Assembly (NCBI RefSeq): GCF_021648855.1 | Contig: NZ_JAKJHX010000110.1 | Location: 1 to 17,971 of the forward strand | DNA length: 17,971 nt | Source of the DNA: Tychonema litorale BBK16 | Lineage (GTDB): Bacteria; Cyanobacteriota; Cyanobacteriia; Cyanobacteriales; Microcoleaceae | Direction of reading: 5' to 3' | In this document: piece by piece, positions 1 to 7,376 of the stretch | How positions within the stretch are numbered: the first letter of the stretch is position 1 | How the letters are laid out: every line of letters begins with the position of its first letter | Translations under genes and position numbers: made by a program | The notes under the pieces: generated by a model | Database searches by the model: none | The model's input: the letters and a program-made list of their open reading frames with translations, nothing else | What the model was told of the DNA's origin: nothing

Positions 1-411
1 CAAGATGATGATAGTGTTTTTACTTTCTCGATGCACTGTGAGGTGAATTTTCCGGGCACTAAACAAACTAGCGATTTAGATGTAGCTTTGCCTGTGGGGA
101 TGGAGGATGAAGAATATTTACAAACCTTAGCTAAATACTTAGCAGATTTGCTCTCGGATGTCAAGCCAGATTTAGTTTTATATGATGCCGGAGTAGACCC
201 TCATCAAGCTGACAAATTGGGAAAGTTGGCTTTAAGTGATACGGGGTTATTTCGCCGGGAAATGCAAGTTTTATCTACTTGTTTGGCGGGGGGTTATCCG
301 GTTGCTTGTGTGATTGGCGGTGGCTATTCTGATGATACGAAGGAATTAGTTTATCGACATTCTTTGCTGCACCGAGCTGCCAGTCAGGTTTATCGGCAGT
401 ATCGACTTTAA
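1..411 (+). CDS. Histone deacetylase-like amidohydrolase, C-terminal part (5' truncated by window edge)
   Basis: The reading frame is open from base 1, so the gene starts upstream of the window; the ATG at 31 is internal. The visible 136 residues contain FTFSMHCEVNFPGTK followed by SDLDVALPVGMEDEEYL, a hallmark of bacterial histone deacetylase/AcuC/acetylpolyamine amidohydrolase proteins. Next comes a segment on an expected vicinal D (LVLYDAGVDPHQAD) and the late glycine-rich GGGYSDD stretch. Members of the family are zinc-dependent deacetylases of about 300 residues, so slightly under half is present. The catalytic His-His pair and the first zinc ligands would lie upstream and cannot be checked. 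The substrate cannot be told from sequence: small acetylated amines or protein lysines are both possible. The gene ends 87 bp before the first glycosyltransferase and probably has no functional link to it. Confidence 0.85.
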   Translation, partial: QDDDSVFTFSMHCEVNFPGTKQTSDLDVALPVGMEDEEYLQTLAKYLADLLSDVKPDLVLYDAGVDPHQADKLGKLALSDTGLFRREMQVLSTCLAGGYPVACVIGGGYSDDTKELVYRHSLLHRAASQVYRQYRL

Positions 412-498
412 ACATTCTAAATTTTGAAAATGCCGATCGCCTGATCTTGCCAATACATACAAACTGAGTTACAAATTGTTAAACAGACGATCGCCCTT

Positions 499-1509
499 AT
501 GTCCAATGCCATTGTGCAAAATCATCCGTATCCCCTACTGGTCGTCATTGTCAACTACCGGACTCCCGGTTTGACCATTGACTGCTTACGTTCTCTAGTT
601 AGCGAAGTTGAATCCCTTCCCGGTACGCGGGTGGCAGTTTCCGACAACGCTTCGGGCGATCGCTCAGTGGCAGAAATCAGCAGTGCGATCGCCACAAAAG
701 GCTGGAGCGAATGGGCATCCTTCGTGCCCCTAGACTGCAATGGCGGCTTCGCCTTCGGCAACAACGCCCTGATCCGTCCCGCCCTGGAATCCCCCAATCC
801 CCCGCCTTACATTCTGCTACTCAACCCAGACACCGTAGTTCGCCCCGGTGCCCTAAAATCCCTAGTAGATTTCATGGACACCCACCCCGAAGCAGGAATC
901 GCCGGCAGCCGTTTAGAAGACCCCGACGGCACGCCCCAGGAGTCAGCTTTTCGGTTTCACAGTCTCTTGACTGAACTCGATTTTGGCTGGCGCACAGGCT
1001 TCATATCCAAGCTATTGAAAAACTGGGCAGTAGCGCCTCCGATTTCCCAAGAAATCTGTCAAACTGATTGGGTAGCTGGAGCTAGCATGATAGTCCGTCG
1101 CGAAGTATTTGAAAAGATTGGCTTGATGGATGAAGCTTATTTCATGTATTGCGAAGAAATGGATTTTTGCCTGCAAGCTCACAAAGCTGGTTGGAGTTGC
1201 TGGTATGTGCCCGAAAGTCGCGTTGTCCACCTAGTCGGTCAAAGCTCAGGTGTTACTGACACCAAAAAGCCCGCCAAACGGCTGCCGACTTATTGGTTTG
1301 ATTCCCGGCGCAGGTACTTTCTCAAAAACTACGGCTTATTTTATACAGCCTTAACTGATGTGTCCTGGGCTTCGGGTTTTGCAGCCTGGAGGGTGCGCCG
1401 CGTACTTCAAGGCAAGCCCGATGGCGATCCACCAAAATTACTCAGCGATTTTGTATTGAATAGTGTATTTTTTAAGGGAGGTAAGATTGAAAAAATCAAA
1501 AACTTTTAA
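499..1509 (+). CDS. Family 2 glycosyltransferase (rhamnosyltransferase-like)
   Basis: This 336-residue GT-A fold glycosyltransferase probably moves a sugar from a nucleotide donor to a growing surface glycan on the cytoplasmic face of the membrane. The GT2 opening LLVVIVNYRTPG lies at residues 13-24 and the nucleotide-contacting VSDNASGD at 47-54. The NPDT motif (109-112) stands where the metal-binding DxD is found in the WcaE/RfbN-like branch. WVAGASMIVRREVF (191-204) precedes CEEMDFC (218-224), which holds the acidic residues expected for the catalytic base, and a VVHLVGQSS segment follows at 242-250. This arrangement is typical of rhamnosyltransferase-type GT2 enzymes, but donor and acceptor are unknown. 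The ATG at 499 has no clear Shine-Dalgarno, although the conserved domain begins soon after it, so the start is plausible. Two HIP1 octamers lie inside the gene. It is first in a run of six co-directional glycan genes. Confidence 0.9.
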   Translation: MSNAIVQNHPYPLLVVIVNYRTPGLTIDCLRSLVSEVESLPGTRVAVSDNASGDRSVAEISSAIATKGWSEWASFVPLDCNGGFAFGNNALIRPALESPNPPPYILLLNPDTVVRPGALKSLVDFMDTHPEAGIAGSRLEDPDGTPQESAFRFHSLLTELDFGWRTGFISKLLKNWAVAPPISQEICQTDWVAGASMIVRREVFEKIGLMDEAYFMYCEEMDFCLQAHKAGWSCWYVPESRVVHLVGQSSGVTDTKKPAKRLPTYWFDSRRRYFLKNYGLFYTALTDVSWASGFAAWRVRRVLQGKPDGDPPKLLSDFVLNSVFFKGGKIEKIKNF

Positions 1510-1790
1510 CGAGAGTTGGTAAATGAGTCTTAGCCAAATTAGCCAGTGTAATCCAGGCGATCAAAATATTGTTTAATGCAGCCTATGAATTAGTATTGTC
1601 GATTAAATAAACGGGATTAATCCTCCTTCAAAAACCTGACAAACCTATACCGCGGGCATCTATAAGCGATTCTGAATGAGTGGTCAATTTTTTACCCCAC
1701 CCCAACCCTCCCCTTAGCAAGGGGAGGGAGTAAGAAATTCATAAGTGCTATGGCAACAGGGTCAACAAAAAATAGTGTAAATTAAAGCTT
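1510..1790. other. Intergenic stretch with one hairpin repeat
   Basis: These 281 bp separate the first glycosyltransferase from the first acetyltransferase. No convincing ORF is present: the best start-stop run (ATG at 1522) encodes under 20 codons. The only clear structure is the C/G-rich hairpin listed at 1706-1728. The length suggests the acetyltransferase may have its own promoter, but no good -35/-10 pair was seen. Confidence 0.6.
1706..1728. repeat. C/G-rich perfect inverted repeat
   Basis: The arms CCCTCCCCTT and AAGGGGAGGG pair perfectly over 10 bp around an AGC loop. Upstream lies a further C-rich run (ACCCCACCCCAA). Elements of this form are common dispersed intergenic repeats in cyanobacterial genomes (general knowledge; no copy number was measured here). 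There is no U-tract after it on either strand, so a classical intrinsic terminator is unlikely, although the stem could protect an RNA 3' end or pause transcription. Confidence 0.7.
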
Positions 1791-2372
1791 ATGGTAACTG
1801 AGCAAAACTTAATCACAAGTGAAAATGAAGTAGAAACCACTGCACTGGGACTGTGGCAGCAGATTCAAGAAGACTGGATTGCTCATGGTCGTGATTGGAC
1901 AAAACCGGGATTTCGCGCTGTAGCAATTCAACGCTTCGGTGTGTGGAGAATGAAGGTTGAACCCAAGCTGCTGCGGGCTCCTTTAAGCATTATTTATCGA
2001 TCGCTCTACCGAAAAGTCCGCAACACTTATGGCATAGATTTGCCATACACCGTGAAGCTCGGCCGCCGGGTGGTGATTGAACATGAGAGTGCTATTATCA
2101 TCCACGGACACTGTACGATCGGTGACGACTGCGTGATCCGCCAAGGTGTAACCCTGGGGAACCGCTATTTGGACAAGCCACTAGAATCGCCTCAATTGGG
2201 CGATCGGGTTAACATCGGTGCTGGTGCAAAAATCCTCGGCAAAGTCTGCCTGGGAGACGATGTAAATATCGGTGCTAATGCAGTAGTTTTATCAGATGTT
2301 CCCGCAGGTCAAACTGCCGTTGGTATCCCAGCCAAAATCATCAAATCCCGCCCTGCTGAAAATAATACTTAA
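1791..2372 (+). CDS. CysE/WbbJ-like left-handed beta-helix acetyltransferase (first of tandem pair)
   Basis: This 193-residue acyltransferase of the hexapeptide-repeat superfamily has an alpha-helical N-terminus (about 1-85) followed by a left-handed beta-helix from about 88 to 185. Hexapeptide-type turns are visible in CTIGDDCVIRQGVTLGN (108-124), QLGDRVNIGAGAKILG (135-150) and CLGDDVNIGANAVVLSDVPAG (153-173), closing with the AVGIPAKII cap (177-185). The layout resembles serine acetyltransferase. Next to glycosyltransferases, and with a similar copy just downstream, a role in O-acetylating a polysaccharide sugar is more likely than cysteine synthesis; that is inference from context. HESAIIIHGHC (98-108) supplies candidate catalytic histidines. 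The ATG at 1791 lacks a clear Shine-Dalgarno. The gene ends 65 bp before its paralogue. Confidence 0.87.
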   Translation: MVTEQNLITSENEVETTALGLWQQIQEDWIAHGRDWTKPGFRAVAIQRFGVWRMKVEPKLLRAPLSIIYRSLYRKVRNTYGIDLPYTVKLGRRVVIEHESAIIIHGHCTIGDDCVIRQGVTLGNRYLDKPLESPQLGDRVNIGAGAKILGKVCLGDDVNIGANAVVLSDVPAGQTAVGIPAKIIKSRPAENNT

Positions 2373-2437
2373 ATCATTTTAAGATACACTCCACAAATAA
2401 ATGCAATTGTCTACATTATCAAAATACTGAACAAACA

Positions 2438-2983
2438 ATGGTTGAGTCAATCAATAAACCAATTATTTCTGCTATAGAACCAGACTGGAGCCGCGAACAA
2501 GCTGACAAGTGGTGGGAACCCAATTGCCAGCTCCTAAAATCTATCCGCAACTATCAAAAGTGGAAGGAGCAGGGTGGGATTATCGGTTATTTTTTATGCC
2601 GTTGGAACATCATCCAGTATAGATTTTGGACTGTTGTAACTGGAACAGACATCCCTTTAAACTGCCAAATACAAGGAGGACTGCTGCTGCCTCATCCCAA
2701 TGGCGTTGTCATTCATCCAACTGCTTCCATTGGCCCTAACTGTCTGATTCTTCAACAGGTGACAATTGTTGCTGATGTCAAAATCGGCGGTCACGTCGAT
2801 ATCGGTGCAGGAGCAAAAATTATTCGCTCCGTAACGATCGGCGATCATGCTTTGATTGGTGCCAATGCTGTTGTGACGTGTGATGTACCACCAGGTGCAA
2901 CGGCGGTAGGAATACCAGCCAAAATTATCGAAAAAAAAAGCAATACATCTTTTATAGAAGTTGAAGAAAAGTTATTAAAATAG
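2438..2983 (+). CDS. CysE/WbbJ-like left-handed beta-helix acetyltransferase (second of tandem pair)
   Basis: This 181-residue hexapeptide acyltransferase is a second, diverged member of the same family as the gene before it. The N-terminal helical part (1-70) includes NYQKWKEQGG, common in polysaccharide-associated SAT-like proteins. The beta-helix contains GGLLLPHPNGVVIHPTASIG (80-99), with candidate catalytic histidines at 86 and 93. NCLILQQVTI (101-110), DIGAGAKIIRSVTIGDHALIGANAVV (121-146) and TAVGIPAKII (155-164) complete it. It probably uses acetyl-CoA to acetylate a sugar hydroxyl or a small cytoplasmic acceptor. The shared C-terminal cap suggests tandem duplication or a mixed trimer with the upstream copy, which is inference. 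A run of nine A residues at 2931-2939 falls within the last 16 codons, so slippage would alter only the tail. No clear Shine-Dalgarno precedes the ATG. Confidence 0.87.
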   Translation: MVESINKPIISAIEPDWSREQADKWWEPNCQLLKSIRNYQKWKEQGGIIGYFLCRWNIIQYRFWTVVTGTDIPLNCQIQGGLLLPHPNGVVIHPTASIGPNCLILQQVTIVADVKIGGHVDIGAGAKIIRSVTIGDHALIGANAVVTCDVPPGATAVGIPAKIIEKKSNTSFIEVEEKLLK

Positions 2984-3043
2984 CTCAACTTTTATTAAGT
3001 TTATGAAACGAACACTTTAGTAGTTGAATTCAACAGGTAAAAC

Positions 3044-4057
3044 TTGAAACAAATTGGATTAGTCGCGATCGGACGAAATGAAGGCCAGCGCCTCCGCCAA
3101 TGCCTAGTCTCAGCCACAAACAAAGTTGCCCGCGTCGTCTACGTCGATTCCGGCTCCACAGACGGTAGCTTAGAGTTAGCGCGATCGCTCGGAGCTGATA
3201 CAGTAGAACTCGACCTATCCACACCCTTTACCGCAGCTCGCGCCAGAAACGAAGGTTTTGCCCGCTTACTAGAACTAGCACCCGACATCGAATTTGTCCA
3301 ATTTGTCGATGGCGACTGCGAATTAGTTGACGGATGGCTCGATCGAGCCTACAGCGAACTCACAGCCAAACCCAACGTAGCAGCAGTGTGCGGACGCCGA
3401 CGCGAACGATATCCCGCAGCCACCATCTACAACCAATTGTGCGATATCGAGTGGGATACCGCGATCGGCGAAACCAAAGCCTGCGGAGGCGATTCCATGA
3501 TACGCACAGCAGCATTTCAGCAAGTCGAAGGTTTCAATCCCGCACTAATCGCCGGTGAAGAACCAGAAATGTGCCTACGGTTGCGCCAAAAAGATTGGAA
3601 AATCCTCCGCTTAGACGCAGAAATGACCCTACACGACGCACAAATGACCAATTTCACTCAATGGTGGAAACGTTCTCAGAGAGCAGGTTACGCCTACGCT
3701 GAAGGCTCCTGGATGCACGGCGGGGAACCCGATCGCCATTGGGTCAAAGAAACCAAAAGCATCTGGCTGTGGGGATTAATCATACCAGCGCTAGCCTTGA
3801 CAACGGCACTGCCGACGAAAGGCTGGAGCCTTTTGCTACTGACTGGCTATCCATTAGCAACCTATCGCACATATAACTATTATCTAAAGCATCGGAATAT
3901 CACCACTAAAGACGCAGCCATTTACGCTTTTTCCTGCATATTAGCTAAATTTCCCCAGCTACAAGGTCAAATCCAGTTTCACCAACGCCGATTGCTAGGG
4001 CAGCAGAGCAAATTGATCGAATACAAAACAACCAAATCTCTTAATTCAGCAAGTTAG
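3044..4057 (+). CDS. Family 2 glycosyltransferase with C-terminal membrane segments
   Basis: This GT2 enzyme of 337 residues starts at TTG (3044), with AGGTAA seven to eight bases upstream as ribosome site; the domain begins at once (QIGLVAIGRNEG, 3-14), supporting that start. VVYVDSGSTDGS (31-42) is the nucleotide-binding strand, VDGDCE (88-93) carries the DxD-type metal site, and GEEPEMCLRLR (171-181) is the catalytic-acid region. From about residue 238 the protein turns hydrophobic (WLWGLIIPALALTTALP, then WSLLLLTGYPLATY), giving one or two probable membrane passes or a re-entrant anchor. It therefore likely works at the inner face of the plasma membrane in polysaccharide assembly. Its codons are clearly more GC-rich than those of the following GT4 gene. 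The donor sugar is unknown. It sits 60 bp after the second acetyltransferase and 43 bp before the next gene, consistent with an operon. Confidence 0.9.
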   Translation: MKQIGLVAIGRNEGQRLRQCLVSATNKVARVVYVDSGSTDGSLELARSLGADTVELDLSTPFTAARARNEGFARLLELAPDIEFVQFVDGDCELVDGWLDRAYSELTAKPNVAAVCGRRRERYPAATIYNQLCDIEWDTAIGETKACGGDSMIRTAAFQQVEGFNPALIAGEEPEMCLRLRQKDWKILRLDAEMTLHDAQMTNFTQWWKRSQRAGYAYAEGSWMHGGEPDRHWVKETKSIWLWGLIIPALALTTALPTKGWSLLLLTGYPLATYRTYNYYLKHRNITTKDAAIYAFSCILAKFPQLQGQIQFHQRRLLGQQSKLIEYKTTKSLNSAS

Positions 4058-4100
4058 CATAACACACTAAAATTAACTCACAACCAGAGGTAGCAAACAA

Positions 4101-5402
4101 ATGAACAATAAAAAACTCAAAGTTTTACTAATTATAGAGCAGTGTAATCCGGAGTGGGCATCTGTACCTTTGGTAGGATACAACTTTTTTCACAAAATCA
4201 ACAATTTAGTTGATGCAACACTCGTTACCCATATTAGAAATAAACCAGCTCTTGAAAAACATCCCGAATACAAAAATATTTTCTACCTTGAAGAAGGGAA
4301 TTTCAATAAACAATATTATAAAATAGTAGCCAAAATTACCGCAAATGGGCGAGTAAATTGGCCTCTTTATAATACCTTGAGCTACCCAATCTATGCAGAA
4401 TTCAATCAACAAGTCTATCAAAAATTTCAAGCAAAAATTCTCAACGGAGACTACGACATAGTTCATGCAATTACCCCGATGATGCCGCGGTATCCCTTTA
4501 AGGTAGTCAATGTTTGCCAGCAGACTCCCTTTATTCTAGGGCCAGTGAATGGAGGCATTCCATTTCCACCAGGCTTTCAAGAAACTGCCAAACAAGAATT
4601 TGCTCAATTCAACTTTTTGAGAGCAGTTGGTCGAGCATTAATTCCAGGCTATGTAGAAACGTACAAAAAAGCCGACAAAATATTAGCAGGTTCAACCTAT
4701 ACATTGAATATGCTAAAAGATTTGTTTGCAATCCCCGACCAAAGAATTGATTTATTTTATGAGAATGGCATTTCTGACGAATTTTTAAATCAGACAAATA
4801 TCCCAAATAAAGATACCAGCCACATCAATCTACTGTTTGTAGGAAGATTGGTTCCTTACAAATGCGCCGATATTGTCATAGAATCAATTGGGAAATTAGA
4901 TCAGGCAATTCAAAATAAAATCCGCTTAAAAATAGTAGGAGATGGCCCAGAAAGAAATAACTTGGAAAACCGAGTGAAGGAGCTTAATTTAGGCGAAATA
5001 GTCAGCTTTGCCGGATGGGTGAATCAACAAGAAACTCTTGATTATTACAGGAAAGCAGATATTTTTTGTTTCCCTTCGATCCGAGAATTTGGGGGCGCAG
5101 TGGTCATGGAAGCTATGGCTTGCGGACTGCCCTGCATAGTTGCCAATAATGGCGGTATTGGTGAATATGTGAATGAAGAAACTGGTTTTAAGATCGAGCC
5201 AAATTCTAGGGAGTATCTAACCCAGGAGTTGACAAGTAAAATTCAACTGTTGGTCGAAAACGATCAGTTGCGGGAAAGTATGTCGGCTAAGGCGATCGAA
5301 AAAGCCAGAGAATTTGCCTGGGATCGAAAGGCAGAAAAAATTGTTGAAATTTACGAAAAAACAATCGACGAAAAAGCCCGGATGCTGACGGAGAAAAAAT
5401 AA
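4101..5402 (+). CDS. GT4 family glycosyltransferase
   Basis: This 433-residue GT-B fold retaining glycosyltransferase has an N-terminal acceptor domain (1 to about 235, with DYDIVHAITPMMPR at 117-130 and the GPVNGG loop at 147-152) and a C-terminal Glycos_transf_1 domain. In the latter, LLFVGRLVPYK (244-254) holds the phosphate-contacting Arg and Lys, and VGDGPE follows at 279-284. The EX7E signature is E329-FGGAVVM-E337, followed by AMACGLPCIVANNGG. A good Shine-Dalgarno (AGAGG, about 4086-4090) precedes the ATG. The gene is visibly richer in A and T than the upstream GT2, with many AAA, ATT and TTT codons, which may point to separate acquisition. It probably adds a hexose or deoxyhexose to the surface glycan; donor and acceptor cannot be deduced. 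Confidence 0.92.
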   Translation: MNNKKLKVLLIIEQCNPEWASVPLVGYNFFHKINNLVDATLVTHIRNKPALEKHPEYKNIFYLEEGNFNKQYYKIVAKITANGRVNWPLYNTLSYPIYAEFNQQVYQKFQAKILNGDYDIVHAITPMMPRYPFKVVNVCQQTPFILGPVNGGIPFPPGFQETAKQEFAQFNFLRAVGRALIPGYVETYKKADKILAGSTYTLNMLKDLFAIPDQRIDLFYENGISDEFLNQTNIPNKDTSHINLLFVGRLVPYKCADIVIESIGKLDQAIQNKIRLKIVGDGPERNNLENRVKELNLGEIVSFAGWVNQQETLDYYRKADIFCFPSIREFGGAVVMEAMACGLPCIVANNGGIGEYVNEETGFKIEPNSREYLTQELTSKIQLLVENDQLRESMSAKAIEKAREFAWDRKAEKIVEIYEKTIDEKARMLTEKK

Positions 5403-5573
5403 GCCTCCTGTCGCTCTAAAAATACGGTACGAGTCCAGACAGATCGAACTTAGTATAAACTTTTATAAAGCCCGTATAGAGATGTAAACTTACAGCTAAA
5501 AACTAATTTTCCTCGTCTTAGTGACAGATGTTTTAATCTAAAGAAAAGCACAGCAAATCAAGGCTAAAATCCC

Positions 5574-6803
5574 ATGAAAATTGGTTACCTAATTCCCGAT
5601 TTCCCCGGACAAACTCATATCTGGATGTGGCGCGAAATCTGCCACATGAGAGAGTGGGGAACTCAAATTCAGATGTTTTCTACAAAGCGTCCATCTCCAG
5701 AATCCCAAGCCAGGCACGCCTTTGCTTCCTCAGCGACAGCAGAAACCTTTTACCTGTGGCCGCAGAGTAAATCCTATGTATTGGGGGCGTTATTGTGGGC
5801 GCTGTTTGCAAGACCGATCGGTTTTTGGCAAGCTATTTGGCTGAGCTTAACGCTAAACGTTGAGGAACGTCCCCGGTGGCGTTCTACACTGCCACTAGTA
5901 TTGCCTGCTTGCATCTTAGCCCGCGAATCTGTTGCTCTCAAGATCGACCACCTCCACAGCCACAGTTGCTCTAGGGCGGCAATTCTGGCGATGATGCTCA
6001 AGCGGCTGACTGGCATTCCTTATTCTCTGACCTTGAATGCGAATATCGAGTGGTGGGGCGGGGCGATGGCCGAAAAAATGGCAGATGCCCAATTCACGAT
6101 CGCCATTACGGAATGGTTACTTAAGGAGATTCGGCGGGACTATCCCAATTTGCTGCAGGATCAGGCAATTCTCGGTCGCATCGGTGTGGATACCAAAAAG
6201 TGGACGCCGGAGCAAAAAGCTGTGAAAGGAGAGCTGGAAGTATTTCAAATTATTACTGTTGGCCGCTTACACTCTAGCAAAGGTCACGATTTACTGATTC
6301 GGGCGATCAAAACACTTGTCGATGCGGGTCGGAATGTTAAGTTGACGGTTATAGGAGCAGGGCCAGAACGCCAGTATCTGGAATCTCTAGTGGGGGAACT
6401 CGGTTTGTCTAATTTAGTTGAGTTCGCAGGATCGGTATCCGAAGATCGGATTATTGAGTACATGAAGCAATCCGATATTTTCGTACTTGCGAGTCACGCG
6501 GAGCCACTCGGGGTGGTGTACATGGAAGCAATGGCAATGGAAGTTCCGACGATCGGAACTAATGCCGGAGGCGTTTCTGAAATTATAACCGACGGTCGCG
6601 ACGGCTTGCTGGTGTCGCCTGGAGACGAGCAATCGCTGACACAGGCGATTTCGCGCCTGATGGAAAATTCCGACTTGCGAGTCCAATTAGCCCGCTGCGG
6701 TCGTGGGACGGTCGTAGAGCGCTTTGACAGCCGCATCGGTGCAGCTACCCTCCATCAAAAACTTTTCGGTACCCTACCCAAAGACAGCCAACACCTTAAT
6801 TAG
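5574..6803 (+). CDS. GT4 family glycosyltransferase (WcaL/colanic-acid-like)
   Basis: This GT-B glycosyltransferase has 409 residues. The N-terminal domain starts GYLIPDFPGQTHIWMWREI (4-22), the pattern of the colanic-acid/exopolysaccharide GT4 branch that begins with 'FP..SET'-like text. HLHSHSCSRAAILAM (127-140) and NANIEWW (155-161) fit the acceptor half. The C-terminal domain shows IITVGRLHSSKGHDLL (226-241), VIGAGPE (259-265) and the EX7E pair E310-PLGVVYM-E318, followed by AMAMEVPTIGTNAGG and ITDGRDGLLV. These are the nucleotide-sugar binding and catalytic features of retaining GT4 enzymes. A 171-bp gap separates it from the upstream GT4 gene, so it may be transcribed separately. It ends 37 bp before the terminator that closes the convergent minus-strand operon. 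The exact linkage formed is unknown. Confidence 0.92.
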   Translation: MKIGYLIPDFPGQTHIWMWREICHMREWGTQIQMFSTKRPSPESQARHAFASSATAETFYLWPQSKSYVLGALLWALFARPIGFWQAIWLSLTLNVEERPRWRSTLPLVLPACILARESVALKIDHLHSHSCSRAAILAMMLKRLTGIPYSLTLNANIEWWGGAMAEKMADAQFTIAITEWLLKEIRRDYPNLLQDQAILGRIGVDTKKWTPEQKAVKGELEVFQIITVGRLHSSKGHDLLIRAIKTLVDAGRNVKLTVIGAGPERQYLESLVGELGLSNLVEFAGSVSEDRIIEYMKQSDIFVLASHAEPLGVVYMEAMAMEVPTIGTNAGGVSEIITDGRDGLLVSPGDEQSLTQAISRLMENSDLRVQLARCGRGTVVERFDSRIGAATLHQKLFGTLPKDSQHLN

Positions 6804-6840
6804 TTTGGAATAGTGAGTCAATTCACTTGCCAACAAAAAA

Positions 6841-6867
6841 CGGGTTAACCCGTATTAGGTTAACCCG
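6841..6867 (-). terminator. Intrinsic terminator of the ycf46-ycf35 operon
   Basis: The arms CGGGTTAACC (6841-6850) and GGTTAACCCG (6858-6867) pair perfectly over 10 bp around a 7-nt loop. Read on the minus strand, the stem is followed at once by TTTTTTGTTG (6840-6831), a classical U-tract. It begins 24 bp beyond the ycf35 stop codon. On the plus strand there is no U-tract, so it terminates chiefly the minus-strand transcript and shields the convergent glycosyltransferase gene. Confidence 0.88.
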
Positions 6868-6891
6868 CAAGCTTGGAAACGAGCAGCTCAA

Positions 6892-7245
6892 TTAGTTTTG
6901 CACTACCAGCTTAACGTTGGCGTTTTGCAAACCACGTTGCTTGACTGCTGCCAAGGTCTTGTTTACTGCGTACTTCTGGTTGATCGAGTTGATCAACTCA
7001 GTTTGATTGTGCTTTTTGGCGACGCCCCACAAGTCTGCAATCAAGTCGAAGGAACCGTCGCTATTGCGAGACCAACCCAAGTCGTATTCGCCTTCGAGAG
7101 TTGCTACGATGTCGGAACGAAGACGTTGGCCGTTGTAACCGCGAACGTCAGCTTCTGACTTGACTGAAATGCCCAAGTCGCGTAGGGAAGCTTTCAGGAT
7201 TTCGGCATCAGTGATTTTGGTACGCAGAGTGCTAAAGTGAGACAT
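6892..7245 (-). CDS. ycf35: Ycf35 / DUF1257 family protein
   Basis: This 117-residue protein opens with MSHFSTLRTKITDAEILKASLRDLG, the conserved start of the Ycf35/DUF1257 family, encoded in red-algal plastids and nearly all cyanobacteria. The middle (VRGYNGQRLRSDIVA, then YDLGWSRNSDGSFDLIADLWGV) and the C-terminal VNKTLAAVKQRGLQNANV also match the family pattern. The length is close to that of known Ycf35 proteins, so it looks intact. The biochemical role is not established. A strong ribosome site (AGGAGG) sits a few bases upstream of the ATG. It follows the AAA+ ATPase gene by 131 bp on the same strand, and an intrinsic terminator lies just downstream, marking it as the last gene of the operon. 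Confidence 0.93.
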   Translation of the reverse strand: MSHFSTLRTKITDAEILKASLRDLGISVKSEADVRGYNGQRLRSDIVATLEGEYDLGWSRNSDGSFDLIADLWGVAKKHNQTELINSINQKYAVNKTLAAVKQRGLQNANVKLVVQN

Positions 7246-7302
7246 TGGATTTCCTCCTAATAGAACTGAGAGAGAAACAACAACGGTCTGGATTTTAACG
7301 AT

Positions 7303-7369
7303 GCCGCTGGGCGGCTCTTGAATCGAACTGCTAGCTGTTGCTAGCCTTTGCTCCTGTTTGGACCAGGAG
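7303..7369 (-). promoter_or_regulatory. Three hairpins in the ycf46-ycf35 gap
   Basis: Three inverted repeats follow one another between the two genes: CTCCTG/CAGGAG (7351-7356 with 7364-7369), GCTAGC/GCTAGC (7330-7335 with 7340-7345) and GCCGC/GCGGC (7303-7307 with 7311-7315). None is followed by a strong U-tract on the minus strand, so they look more like RNA-processing or mRNA-stabilising structures than terminators. They end about 58 bases before the strong ycf35 ribosome-binding site. The function is inferred. Confidence 0.45.
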
Positions 7370-7376
7370 AAAGCTT

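Noticed and set aside
1706..1728. Intrinsic terminator after the first glycosyltransferase
   Set aside because: The stem is strong but no U-tract follows on either strand, and it lies about 200 bp from the stop codon; listed as a repeat instead.
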